Assembly: GCF_030124145.1 (NCBI RefSeq)
Contig: NZ_JASKMS010000008.1
Span: 219,175-283,174 of the forward strand
Direction of reading: 5' to 3'
From: Streptomyces sp. 378
GTDB lineage: Bacteria > Actinomycetota > Actinomycetes > Streptomycetales > Streptomycetaceae
Length of the DNA stretch: 64,000 nucleotides
The notes beneath the pieces were generated by a model. It worked only from the letters and a program-made list of their open reading frames with translations. It did not search any database and was not told the origin of the DNA. Shown piece after piece: positions 36,565 through 45,702 of the stretch. Every line of letters starts with the position of its first letter. Position 1 is the first letter of the stretch. A program made the position numbers and the translations under genes.

Positions 36565-39500
36565 TCAGGCGGCTGGCACCGGCTCGAGCTGCCCGCAGAG
36601 GAACTGGGCCAGTTGCCGCACGGTCGGGTGGTCGTGGGTGAGCGAGGCCGGCAGGGGCAGCCGGAACGCCTGCTCCAGGGCGGCCTTGACCTGCTGGGCC
36701 ATCAGCGAGTCCAGGCCCAGGGAGACGAACTCGGTGTTCGGGTTCAGTTCGTCGCCCTCCTCCAGGTGCAGGACGGCGGCGACCTTCTCGCGGACGACCC
36801 CGGTCACGGCGGCGGTCCGCTCGGCCGGCGGGAGGGCGGCGAGCGCGGTGAGGTCGAGGCCTGTGTCGTCGTCGGAGGCGTTGCGGGCGAGCCGGTCGTA
36901 GAACAGGTCGCCGGTGACGCTGCCCGCGACGTAGCGGTCCCAGTCGAACTCGCCGACCACCCGCTGGGTGCGGGGACGTCCCCAGAGCCTGGCCAGGGTG
37001 TCCAGGGCGCGGGTCGGGGAGAAGAAGCGCACGCCGCTGCGTTCGATCTCCTGGCTGAGGTGCTCCTCCAGGCGGGCCGACATGCCGACCCGTGCCCAGG
37101 CGCCCCAGTTCACCGACAGGCCGGGCACGCCCCTCCGGCCGCGCCACTCGGCGAGGGCGTCGAGGGCGGCGCTGGCCGCGGCGTAGTGGCCCTGGGTGGC
37201 GCCGCCGAGTACCGAGGCGATCGAGGAGTAGGTGACGAAGAAGTCCAGTTCCGGGAAGGAGGACTGGGCGGCCTCGTGCAGCAGCCAGCCGCCGTACGCC
37301 TTGGCCTCCAGCTGGGCGTCGATGGCCTCCCAGGTCAGCTCGGCGACGAGCTTCTTGTCGTAGGCGCCTGCGGCGTGCACGATCCCGCCCACCGGGTGCG
37401 GGCCGGCCGCGAGGTGCTGCACCAGCCGCCGCACGTCCTCGGCACGGCCGATGTCGGCCCGGACCAGGTCGAGTTCGGCGTGCTCGGCGAGGTCGGCGAG
37501 GACGGGGGCGGCCTCCTCGGTGGGCCGTCCGCTGCGGCTGACCAGCGTCAGGTGGCGGGCGCCGAGGGCGATCAGCTTGCGGGCGGTGACCAGGCCGAGG
37601 CCGCCCAGACCGCCGGTGACGAGGTAGGTGCGGTCCGGGCGCAGGGCGGCCGAGACCTCCTCGGCGGGGGCGGCGGACTCCGCCTCGGAGGCGTCCGGGA
37701 GGGTCACCCAGGACTGTCCCGACGGGTCCGACAGGGCCGTCCGCAGCGCCTCGCCGGTCTCGTCGAGGCGGAAGTGCCGGGCGCCGTCGTCCTCTTCGGC
37801 GGGCGGGGCGTGCACCACGGCCGCAGCGGGGACGGTGAGCGTGGAGCGGAACGTGCCGTCGTGGCGTACGAGGACGTCGTCGCCCGGCGCGAACCCGGTG
37901 CCCTCGGCCGCGGCGAGGACCGTGCCGGTGGCCGCGGTGCCGAGCAGCGGCGGGGGCTCCTCCTCCGCGCCGAGCAGTTCCTCGCGCTCCGCGCGGCCGG
38001 TGTCCAGGGCGGTGCGGGCGTCGTCGGCGGTCAGGCCGACCGACCGGACGCGGATCTGGACCTCGTCGGCCCCCGGGGGCACGTCCGTGGCGGCGACCAA
38101 CGCGAGGTCGGACAGGTCGCCCGAGTCGGGGGCGCGCAGTTCGAAGCCGCCGGACCAGGTGAGCGGGGCGTCGCCGGAGAGGAGCCGGCGGACGTAGCGG
38201 CGGCCCGGACGGTAGGCGACCTGGTACTCGCCGGGCGGTTCGGCGTGCCACTCCTCCAGCAGCGGGGCCAGGCCGCTGCCGGGGGCGACGTCGACCAGGG
38301 TGGCCCGGTACTGGGGGTACTCGGTGAGCAGCACCCGGCCGAAGCCCCAGAGCGTGGCGGCGGCCAGGTGTCCGCCGTCGCCGGCCGGGTCGCCGGGCAG
38401 CCACTGGGCTCCCTCGGTCACCAGCCACAGGCGGGGCGGCCGGGGGGTGCCCGCGGCGTCCAGCGCGGTGATCAGGGCGAGCAGTTCGCGGTAGTTCTCC
38501 TCGCACTCGGCGCGCAGCCGGTCGGCGGACATGGCCTGCGGGAGCTGCCGCCATACGCGGCAGACGTCGGTGACGGTGGGGTCCTCCAGGGCCGCCTTGA
38601 GTTCGGTGAGGCCGGCGCCCCGGGTGACCTTCAGGCCGGGCCGTCCGGCGAGGTCGGCGGCGCGGGAGGGCGACGGGTCGAGCAGCACGACGTGCCGGGC
38701 GGGGGCGGTGGTCTGCGGTGCGGGCAGGGCGCGGCGGACCCACTCGGGGCGGTGCAGGAACCGGCGGCGGCCGGTGCTGCCCTCGGGGCGGGCGAGCCGG
38801 ACGCCGAGCAGTTCGGCGACCGGGTCGCCGTTCTCCAGGAGCAGCACGTCGGCGGTGCGGCGGTCCTGGTCGCCGTGCACCCGGGCGAGGACGCGCAGCT
38901 CCTCGCCGCGGGGCTTGCGGAAGTGGCGGACCGAGGCGACGCCGCGGGGCACGAACACCGGGCCCTCGGGGTCGAGGACGACGCACGCCTGGACGGCGGC
39001 CTCCACGAGCTCCGCCGGCACGTGTTCGACGGCGGAGGCGTTCCGGCCGGTCAGCTCCCCGATGACCAGGCCATCGGCGTGCCGGGCGGCGCGCAGCAGC
39101 AGCCGCATCCGGGGGCCGTGCGGGCGGCCGACGGAGGCGAGGTCGGTGTAGATGTCCTCGTCGTCGATCTGCGTTCCGGCGGGGGCGAGGCCCGCGTCCA
39201 GTTCGGCCAGTTCGGAGACGGGGACCACCGGTTCGGGGTCGGCGGCGATCACCGCGGTGGCGTGCACGTCCTCTTCCCCGCCGACGACCGTGAACACCGC
39301 CACCTCGGCGCCCCCGCCCGGCAGCGGCCGCCAGCGGGTGGTCAGGGCGGTCCTGGTCTCGGCGGGAACGTCGAGCGGCGCGAGCAGCCGGAGGTCGCGC
39401 ACGGCGGACCGGGCGTGGCCCCGGACCGCGTCCTGCACCGCGAACAGCAGGTCGACGTAGGCGCCGGCGGGCAGGGTGGTGTGTCCGCCGTCGGCGAGGT

Positions 39501-42273
39501 CGGCGAGCGGGCCGAGGTCCTCGGCGGCGAACTCCGCGGTGAACTCCCGTACCCCCGAGGCGAAACGCTCCTCGGTGCCGAGCAGCGGGTGGCGGGCGGT
39601 GCCGCCCGCGGCGGCGCGGCGGGGTCCGGCGGCCGGCAGCCAGTAGCGCTTGCGCTGGAAGGCGTAGGTGGGCAGGTCCGCCTTGGCCGGCACGGCGTGC
39701 CCGGCGTGGTAGCCGGGCCAGGAGACGGTGAGTCCGGCGGCGTAGTACTCGGCGAGTGCGGTCAGGGTGGTGGTGGCCGTCCGGTCCCGGCGGCGCAGGC
39801 TGGCCAGCCACAGGTGGTCCTCGGCGACGACGCCGCGCCGGGCGAGCGCGGTCAGCGCGGCCTGCGGGCCGATCTCGATCATGGCGTGCCGGCCGCGCCG
39901 GGCCACCGCGCGGATGCCGTCCAGGAAACGCACGGGTTCGCCGATGTGCCGCACCCAGTAGTCGGGGGTGGCGATGTCGCGGAACCGGGCGAGCCGTCCG
40001 GTCACGTTGGAGATCAGGCTGATGGCCGGCTCGTGGAACTCGATCCCGTCGAGTGCGGCGCGGAACTCGTCGTAGACCTCGGCCATCTGCGGGGAGTGGA
40101 AGGCGTGCGAGACCGCAAGCCGGTCGATGCGCACGCCGCGCTCCTTGAAGATGCCGCAGACCTCGTCCAGGGCGGGGAGGGCGCCGGAGACGACGCACTG
40201 GTCGGGGGCGTTGACCGCGGCCAGGGCGAGGTCGGGGCGGCTCTCCAGGAGCGGCTCGACGTCCTCGGCGGGTGCGGCGACCGCGGCCATGCCGCCCTCG
40301 GCGCGCACCGCCTGCATCAGCCGGGCCCGCGCTGCGACCAGCCGCACGGCGTCGGGGAGGCTGAACAGGCCGGCGACCGCGGCGGCGACGACCTCGCCGA
40401 TGCTGTGCCCGACCAGCACGTTGGGGCGCACGCCCCAGGCCATCCACTGCCGGGCGAGGGCGTACTCGAGGGTGAACAGGGCGGGCTGGGTGTACTCGGT
40501 GCGGTCGATCGCCCCGGGGTCTTCGGCGGTGCCGAGCAGCAGGTCGCGCACGGAGCGGTCCAGGTGCTCCGCGAACAGCCGGTCGCACGCGTCGACGTGG
40601 GAGCGGAACTCCGGGAGGGCCGCGTAGAGGGCGGCGCCCATGCCGGCGTACTGGGAGCCCTGGCCGGTGAACATGAAGGCCGTCTTGCGGATGCCGCTGG
40701 GGCCCTCGTTCTCCTGGCCGGCCGCCCGGTCCAGGAGCCGGGCCAGGGCGGCGCGGTCGGCGACCGGGGCGGCGACGCGGTAGGGGTGGTGGGTGCGGGC
40801 GACGTTGGCGGTGTGGCAGAGGGCGTCGAGAGGGAGGTCGGGCCGCTCGTCGAGCAACCGCCGGTGGTTTGCGGCCTGCTCGCGCAGGGCGGCGGAGCTC
40901 TTGGCGGAGAGGGTGAACAGCGGGGCGGCTGGCGTGCCGGAGGACTGCGGCGCGGGGCTCGCCTCCGGTGCCTGCTCCAGGACCACCGCGCCGATGGTGC
41001 CGGCGAAGCCGAAGCTGTTCACGACCGCGCGGCGCACCTCGGCCCGCCATGGCTCGCAGGCGGTCGGCACGCGCAGCGGGTAGAGGTCCCAGGGGATGCG
41101 CCCGGACGGGGTGGTGAGGTTCAGGTGCGGGTAGATGGTGCCGGAGCGCAGCTGCAGCACCGTCTTGATGACGCCGACGATGCCGGAGGCCGGCTCCATG
41201 TGGCCCAGGTTGGTCTTCGCCGACGCGGTGAGCACGGGGTTGTCGGCGGTGTGCGACTCGGCGAACACGTCCCCGATGGCGCCGAACTCGATCGGGTCGC
41301 CGAGCGGGGTGCCGGTGCCGTGCGCCTCCACGTACTGGATGTCCTCGGGGGCGAGGCGGGCGGTGGCCAGCGCGGCGCGGATCACCTTCTCCTGCGCGGG
41401 GCCGTTGGGCACGGTCAGTCCGGCGCTGTCGCCGTCCTGGCCGACGGCGGTGCCGCGCACCAGGGCGAGCACCCGGTCGCCGTCACGCTCGGCGTCGGAG
41501 AGCAGCTTGAGGACCAGGACGCCGCAGCCCTCGGCGCGCGCGTAGCCGTCGGCCGACTCGTCGAAGGTCTTGCACTGCCCGTCCGGGGCGAGCATCTGCG
41601 CGTTGGAGAACATCACCGGGATGCGCGGGTGGTGCAGGGCGTTGACGCCGCCGCACAGCGCGATGTCGGTCTCGCCGGAGCGCAGGGCCTGCACCGCCAG
41701 GTGCAGGGCGACGAGGGAGGACGAGCAGGCGGTGTCGACGCTCATGCTGGGTCCGCGCCACCCCAGGAAGTACGACAGCCGGCCCGACAGCGGGAACATC
41801 GTGATGCCGGAAGCCAGGTGGCCGTCCATCTCCTCGTACGGCAGGGACTCCAGCTCCAGCGCGTAGTCGATGGAGCTGGCGCCGACGTAGACGCCGCCGT
41901 TGCCGCGGCGCAGCGGTGCCGGGTCGATGTTGGCGTGCTCCAGGGCCTGCCAGGCGGTCTCCAGCAGCAGGCGCTGCTGGGGGTCCATGTACCGGGCCTC
42001 CTTCGGGGAGATGTTGAAGAAGGCGGCGTCGAAGAGGTCCACGCGGTCGAGGAAGCCCCCCGCGGTGGTGTGGATCTTCCCCTTGTCCTCGGGGCTCTCG
42101 GGGGTGAACGCGGCCACGTCCCACCGGTCCTGCGGGATCGGGCCGATCCCGCTGCGCCCCTCCCGCAGGAAGGCGTCGAACTCGTCGGGCGAGGTGCTGC
42201 CGCCGGGGAATCGCAGACCGATTCCGACGATCGCGACCGGCTCGGGCGGCTGCTGGGATTCCGCACGCGGCAT
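36565..42273 (-). CDS. Single-module type I PKS: KS-AT-(DH)-(ER remnant)-KR-ACP
   Basis: 1902 residues. KS: nucleophile Cys near residue 183 in VDTACSSS, plus EAHGTGTPLGDP and KTNLGH. AT: GHSIGE Ser near 624; the HAFH motif near 724 predicts malonyl-CoA. DH: the HxxxGxxxxP site near 928 is degenerate (LADLADGGHTTLP) and the second Asp is replaced, so it is probably inactive. An ER-like GroES segment near 1385-1480 lacks its Rossmann half. KR: TGGLGGLG near 1550 and the active Tyr near 1697. ACP: GLDSL Ser near 1854. One condensation with ketoreduction is predicted. There is no terminal TE domain; a separate thioesterase is in the operon. AAGGAG precedes the ATG and overlaps the stop of the ACP gene. 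Confidence 0.93.
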   Translation of the reverse strand: MPRAESQQPPEPVAIVGIGLRFPGGSTSPDEFDAFLREGRSGIGPIPQDRWDVAAFTPESPEDKGKIHTTAGGFLDRVDLFDAAFFNISPKEARYMDPQQRLLLETAWQALEHANIDPAPLRRGNGGVYVGASSIDYALELESLPYEEMDGHLASGITMFPLSGRLSYFLGWRGPSMSVDTACSSSLVALHLAVQALRSGETDIALCGGVNALHHPRIPVMFSNAQMLAPDGQCKTFDESADGYARAEGCGVLVLKLLSDAERDGDRVLALVRGTAVGQDGDSAGLTVPNGPAQEKVIRAALATARLAPEDIQYVEAHGTGTPLGDPIEFGAIGDVFAESHTADNPVLTASAKTNLGHMEPASGIVGVIKTVLQLRSGTIYPHLNLTTPSGRIPWDLYPLRVPTACEPWRAEVRRAVVNSFGFAGTIGAVVLEQAPEASPAPQSSGTPAAPLFTLSAKSSAALREQAANHRRLLDERPDLPLDALCHTANVARTHHPYRVAAPVADRAALARLLDRAAGQENEGPSGIRKTAFMFTGQGSQYAGMGAALYAALPEFRSHVDACDRLFAEHLDRSVRDLLLGTAEDPGAIDRTEYTQPALFTLEYALARQWMAWGVRPNVLVGHSIGEVVAAAVAGLFSLPDAVRLVAARARLMQAVRAEGGMAAVAAPAEDVEPLLESRPDLALAAVNAPDQCVVSGALPALDEVCGIFKERGVRIDRLAVSHAFHSPQMAEVYDEFRAALDGIEFHEPAISLISNVTGRLARFRDIATPDYWVRHIGEPVRFLDGIRAVARRGRHAMIEIGPQAALTALARRGVVAEDHLWLASLRRRDRTATTTLTALAEYYAAGLTVSWPGYHAGHAVPAKADLPTYAFQRKRYWLPAAGPRRAAAGGTARHPLLGTEERFASGVREFTAEFAAEDLGPLADLADGGHTTLPAGAYVDLLFAVQDAVRGHARSAVRDLRLLAPLDVPAETRTALTTRWRPLPGGGAEVAVFTVVGGEEDVHATAVIAADPEPVVPVSELAELDAGLAPAGTQIDDEDIYTDLASVGRPHGPRMRLLLRAARHADGLVIGELTGRNASAVEHVPAELVEAAVQACVVLDPEGPVFVPRGVASVRHFRKPRGEELRVLARVHGDQDRRTADVLLLENGDPVAELLGVRLARPEGSTGRRRFLHRPEWVRRALPAPQTTAPARHVVLLDPSPSRAADLAGRPGLKVTRGAGLTELKAALEDPTVTDVCRVWRQLPQAMSADRLRAECEENYRELLALITALDAAGTPRPPRLWLVTEGAQWLPGDPAGDGGHLAAATLWGFGRVLLTEYPQYRATLVDVAPGSGLAPLLEEWHAEPPGEYQVAYRPGRRYVRRLLSGDAPLTWSGGFELRAPDSGDLSDLALVAATDVPPGADEVQIRVRSVGLTADDARTALDTGRAEREELLGAEEEPPPLLGTAATGTVLAAAEGTGFAPGDDVLVRHDGTFRSTLTVPAAAVVHAPPAEEDDGARHFRLDETGEALRTALSDPSGQSWVTLPDASEAESAAPAEEVSAALRPDRTYLVTGGLGGLGLVTARKLIALGARHLTLVSRSGRPTEEAAPVLADLAEHAELDLVRADIGRAEDVRRLVQHLAAGPHPVGGIVHAAGAYDKKLVAELTWEAIDAQLEAKAYGGWLLHEAAQSSFPELDFFVTYSSIASVLGGATQGHYAAASAALDALAEWRGRRGVPGLSVNWGAWARVGMSARLEEHLSQEIERSGVRFFSPTRALDTLARLWGRPRTQRVVGEFDWDRYVAGSVTGDLFYDRLARNASDDDTGLDLTALAALPPAERTAAVTGVVREKVAAVLHLEEGDELNPNTEFVSLGLDSLMAQQVKAALEQAFRLPLPASLTHDHPTVRQLAQFLCGQLEPVPAA

Positions 42274-42284
42274 GGAGGGGCTCC

Positions 42285-42599
42285 TTAGTTTTCCTGAGAG
42301 GAACTGGCCTGGACGGCTTGGGTCAGGTGGTCCACCAGATGGGCGACCGTCGGCTCGTTGAAGAGCACGCTGACGTTGATGGAGAGATCAAGGAGCCGCT
42401 CCAGGCTCTGCCGTATCTCGGTCAGCCGCAGTGAGGTGAGTCCGAGATCGAAATAGCTGATGTCGAGCGGGAGGTCCTCGGATTCGTCCATGAGGAGAAC
42501 CGCCCTGAATTTCTTCAGGACGATCGACTCGATTTCTTCGGCGAGTTCGGCGCGCGGCAGATCACGCAGGCGCTGAACAGTGCTGTCGACGGGTGGCAT
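42285..42599 (-). CDS. Stand-alone acyl carrier protein
   Basis: 104-residue carrier protein. The phosphopantetheine Ser is in FDLGLTSLRLTE near residue 57; the rest is the usual four-helix ACP. It is the first gene of the PKS operon and probably presents the acyl chain to the PKS KS or to the reductase encoded at 42750. I chose the ATG at 42599: no ribosome binding site is seen, and a -10-like TTGCAT only 7 bp upstream suggests a leaderless mRNA. A TTG at 42611 is an alternative. Confidence 0.85.
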   Translation of the reverse strand: MPPVDSTVQRLRDLPRAELAEEIESIVLKKFRAVLLMDESEDLPLDISYFDLGLTSLRLTEIRQSLERLLDLSINVSVLFNEPTVAHLVDHLTQAVQASSSQEN

Positions 42600-42605
42600 G
42601 CGGTC

Positions 42606-42649
42606 ATGCAAGCAACGCAGGCTGACGCCCCACTGACGGACGGCTGGGC
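42606..42649 (-). promoter_or_regulatory. SARP-type promoter of the ACP-PKS operon
   Basis: Minus-strand heptamers GCCCAGC (42649-42643, degenerate), CGTCAGT (42638-42632) and CGTCAGC (42627-42621) repeat every 11 bp. After 9 nt comes TTGCAT (42611-42606). It is back to back with the rightward promoter at 42661. Confidence 0.7.
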
Positions 42650-42660
42650 CGGCTTGGCTG

Positions 42661-42704
42661 AATCAGCCCCCTGTCAGCGCCGGGTCAGATTCCACTGCCA
42701 CGCT
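42661..42704 (+). promoter_or_regulatory. SARP-type promoter of the reductase-to-SerRS operon
   Basis: Heptamers AATCAGC (42661), TGTCAGC (42672) and GGTCAGA (42683) repeat every 11 bp. After 9 nt comes CACGCT (42699-42704), the same -10-like hexamer as in the desaturase promoter. Confidence 0.75.
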
Positions 42705-42749
42705 CGCACTGCTTCGAAAAATCCGCTCGCCACAGGTGAAAGGCTGAAG

Positions 42750-44381
42750 ATGCTTCGCGAAGCCGCGCAGGAGGAGAGTGCCGAGGCACCTTCCGATATC
42801 AAGAGTTACGACCTCTACATCGCGGGCAAGGACGTCGCGGGTGACGGGTGGGTGTACACCGTCAGCGGCCGGTCCCTGCTGGAAGACGTGTTCACCAGCG
42901 TGAGCCTGAAGCGCGCCCTGGAACAGGACCCGGAGTCGGAGGCGGCCAGGCACCCGTACGTCGTCGGGCGCTGCGCGGTCGCGGACGACGCGTCCATCGA
43001 CCTGGCCACGCAGGCCGCGGCCGCCGCCGCACCCGACTGGGCGGCCGTGCCGCTGGAGCGGCGGATGCGCCTGGGCACCCGGTTCCGCGAGGAACTCATC
43101 AAGCACCAGGACGAGTTCCTGCGCATGCTGGTCGCCGAGTCCCACCCGGTCAAGCTGGCCCGCTGGGAGCTGAGCTGCCTGCTGCAGATCTACTCCCCGG
43201 GCTCCCTGCGCTGGTACACCAAGCAGATGCGGGTGGAGAAGGAGTACGCCGGCCGCACGCTGGTGCTGCACCGCCAGCCCGACGGCGTGGTGGCCTTCAA
43301 CCCGCCGCAGAACGCACCCCTGCCGAGCGCCGCCCTGTGCGTGCTGGCGCTGATGGCCGGCAACGCGGTGGTGGTGCGGGCGCCGCGCAGCATCGCGCTG
43401 AGCACCATGTGGCTGCTGCGGGACGTGGTGGCGCCGCTGCTGGAGGAGATGGACGCGCCGGCCGGGGTGCTCAACGCGGTGTGCAGCAACCCCAAGCAGA
43501 CCATGGACCGCTGGATCGCGGACCCGCTGATCAACGACATCTTCTACATCGGCGGCAGCCAGGAGGGCCTGCGCTTCGAGCAGCAGTGCGTGGCGCACGG
43601 CAAGAAGCCGATCCTCGAACTGGCGGGCAACGACGGCATCGTGGTGTGGAAGGACGCCGACATCAAGTGGGCGGCCGAGGCCATCACGGAGGCCTTCTAC
43701 GGCTCCGGCCAGATCTGCATGGTGCCCAACTACGTGCTGGTGCACCCGGACGTCGCGGACAGCCTGATCGCCGAGGTGAAGGAGCAGGTCAAGGGCATCC
43801 GGCCGGGCCTGCCCGAGGAGGAGGACGTGCTGCTGTCGCCGGTGCGGCGCAGCGAGCGGTTCTTCCGGCTGCTGCGGCAGGCGCTGGACAACGGCGCCGA
43901 GCTGGTCACCGGCGGCCACCGCACCGAACTGGACGGCACGCCCTCGGAGACGGGGGTCTTCCTCCAGCCGACGGTGGTGCGCGTGGACGGCCTGGACCGG
44001 GCGCGCACCTACGACGTGGTGCGCGAGGAGACGTTCTTCCCGCTGGTGCCGATCGTGGTCCCCGAGCGGGAGGACGACGACGCGCTCCTGGAGGCGTTCC
44101 TGCGCTTCGTCAACAGCAACGACTACGGGCTGCGCAACTCCCTGTGGTCGCGTTCCGACCACGTCATCGAGACCTTCGTGCGGCGGGTCGTCAACGGCGG
44201 CCTGCTGAAGGTCAACGACTCCCACATCGGCTTCCTGCCCTACCTGCCCAGCCACGGCGGCACCGGCCGCACCGGCGGCGCCTTCGGCGAGGCCAACTAC
44301 CCGATGCTCAAGACCTCCCACGTGCAGGGCGTCAGCATCGCCCGCGGCGTCAGCCCGTACGACGCGGTGTTCGGCGCCTGA
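42750..44381 (+). CDS. Aldehyde dehydrogenase-superfamily protein, acyl-thioester reductase candidate
   Basis: 543-residue NAD(P)-dependent enzyme. The catalytic Cys is in YGSGQICMVPN, the general-base Glu in ILELAGND, and the Asn region in FNPPQNAPLPS. The family runs either direction; acyl-CoA reductases use the same Cys. As the next genes encode an aminotransferase and an N-hydroxylase-like flavoprotein, reduction of an acyl-ACP/CoA to a fatty aldehyde is the most useful role. GAAAGG lies 6 nt before the ATG. It is the first gene of an eleven-gene rightward operon. Confidence 0.85.
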   Translation: MLREAAQEESAEAPSDIKSYDLYIAGKDVAGDGWVYTVSGRSLLEDVFTSVSLKRALEQDPESEAARHPYVVGRCAVADDASIDLATQAAAAAAPDWAAVPLERRMRLGTRFREELIKHQDEFLRMLVAESHPVKLARWELSCLLQIYSPGSLRWYTKQMRVEKEYAGRTLVLHRQPDGVVAFNPPQNAPLPSAALCVLALMAGNAVVVRAPRSIALSTMWLLRDVVAPLLEEMDAPAGVLNAVCSNPKQTMDRWIADPLINDIFYIGGSQEGLRFEQQCVAHGKKPILELAGNDGIVVWKDADIKWAAEAITEAFYGSGQICMVPNYVLVHPDVADSLIAEVKEQVKGIRPGLPEEEDVLLSPVRRSERFFRLLRQALDNGAELVTGGHRTELDGTPSETGVFLQPTVVRVDGLDRARTYDVVREETFFPLVPIVVPEREDDDALLEAFLRFVNSNDYGLRNSLWSRSDHVIETFVRRVVNGGLLKVNDSHIGFLPYLPSHGGTGRTGGAFGEANYPMLKTSHVQGVSIARGVSPYDAVFGA

Positions 44382-44426
44382 CCGCCCTCCGCCCCTGAAC
44401 CCCGCCGTTTCCGCTGGAGGTTTCCG

Positions 44427-45566
44427 TTGCGTTCCCTCGACCTCGCCCGCTCCGTCTGCGAGCGCTTCCACCCCGGTCTGCTCAAGGAGCTGGACCAGAT
44501 CCCGTACACCGACCGCGAGCGGCCCGGCAGCCCGGTGATCGACCTGTTCCGCATCCACGGCGGGGTCGGTCTGCTGATCCCCGAGGAGTACGGCGGCCAC
44601 GGCGCCGACGCCCTGGACGCGCTGCGGGTCCAGCTGGCCCTGGGCGCCGTGTCCCCGTCGCTGGTGGCGGCCGTATCGATGCACCACTTCACCATCGCGA
44701 TGCTGTACTCGCTGGCCGTCAAGGCGGGCCGGCTGACCGACGAGCAGACGGCCCTGCTGCGCCGGATCGTGCCCGACCAGCAGGTGATGGCGTCCGGCTG
44801 GGCCGAGGGCCGGACGGCGCAGAACATCCTCAAGCCGGCCGTGACCGCCCGCCCGGTGCGCGACGGGTTCCTGCTCACCGGCGCCAAGAAGCCGTGCAGC
44901 CTGTCCCGTTCGATGAGCCTGCTCACGGCGAGCGTCGCCATCCACGGCGACGACGGCGAGCCGGAGCTGGCGCTCGCCCTGGTGCCGGCCGACGCGCCCG
45001 GCCTGACCGTGTACCCGTACTGGGGCAACGACCTGCTGGCGGGCGCGGAGAGCGACGAGGTGCGGCTGGAGGACGTGTTCGTGCCGGCCGGCATGGTCGT
45101 GCGGGCCGGCGCCGACGACCCGCACCGCCTCGACGACCTCCAGTCGGCCGGGTTCGTCTGGTTCGAGATGCTGATCTCCGCCGGGTACGCGGGCGGTGCG
45201 CTGGCGCTGGTGGAGCAGGTGCTGGAGCGCGAGCGCGGCAGTGTGGCGGAGCGGGCCTCCCTCGCCGTGGACATGGAGGCCGCGGTCGCGCTGCTGGAAG
45301 GCGTCGCGCGGGCGACCGGCCCGGAGCCCGGTGACGAGGAGTCGGTGGCCCGCGTACTGGTGGCCCGGTACGCCGTGCAGAACGCCCTGCCCGACATCGC
45401 CTCCCGCGCCCTGGAGCTGCTGGGCGGCCTGGACTTCATCAGCGGTTCCGGTCCGGCACAGGCCGCGGCGGCGCTGCGGGCCCTCGCCTTCCACCCGCCG
45501 TCGCGCGCCGCCGCGGCCGAGCCGCTGCTGCGCTGGTTCGACGGCGGCGAGCTCGTCCTCGCCTAG
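44427..45566 (+). CDS. Acyl-CoA-dehydrogenase-like flavoprotein, VlmH-type amine N-hydroxylase candidate
   Basis: 379-residue protein of the acyl-CoA dehydrogenase superfamily (GGVGLLIPEEYGGHGADALD at the N-terminus, a helical C-terminal domain). Its length is close to that of VlmH, the isobutylamine N-hydroxylase of valanimycin, a two-component flavin enzyme of this fold. A flavin reductase gene lies in the same operon. I infer that it makes the alkylhydroxylamine from a fatty amine; desaturation of the chain is the alternative. The TTG at 44427 is supported by GGAGG 6 nt upstream. Confidence 0.75.
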   Translation: MRSLDLARSVCERFHPGLLKELDQIPYTDRERPGSPVIDLFRIHGGVGLLIPEEYGGHGADALDALRVQLALGAVSPSLVAAVSMHHFTIAMLYSLAVKAGRLTDEQTALLRRIVPDQQVMASGWAEGRTAQNILKPAVTARPVRDGFLLTGAKKPCSLSRSMSLLTASVAIHGDDGEPELALALVPADAPGLTVYPYWGNDLLAGAESDEVRLEDVFVPAGMVVRAGADDPHRLDDLQSAGFVWFEMLISAGYAGGALALVEQVLERERGSVAERASLAVDMEAAVALLEGVARATGPEPGDEESVARVLVARYAVQNALPDIASRALELLGGLDFISGSGPAQAAAALRALAFHPPSRAAAAEPLLRWFDGGELVLA

Positions 45567-45702
45567 GGCCGCGGCCGGGACGGTTTGCCGGCCGGTGAGA
45601 ACCCGGTCACGGCACCACTGCCGCAGCCGGACAGGATCCCGGCCCGCAGCACGGTCCCGGTCCTGTCCGCACGACCCCACGATCCCTTGGAGTGAGCCAC
45701 AC

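Noticed and set aside
36496..42288. A 1930-codon open frame on the plus strand across the PKS gene
   Set aside because: It is antisense to an obvious PKS with intact motifs; Gly/Val/Gln-rich composition is an artefact of high third-position GC.
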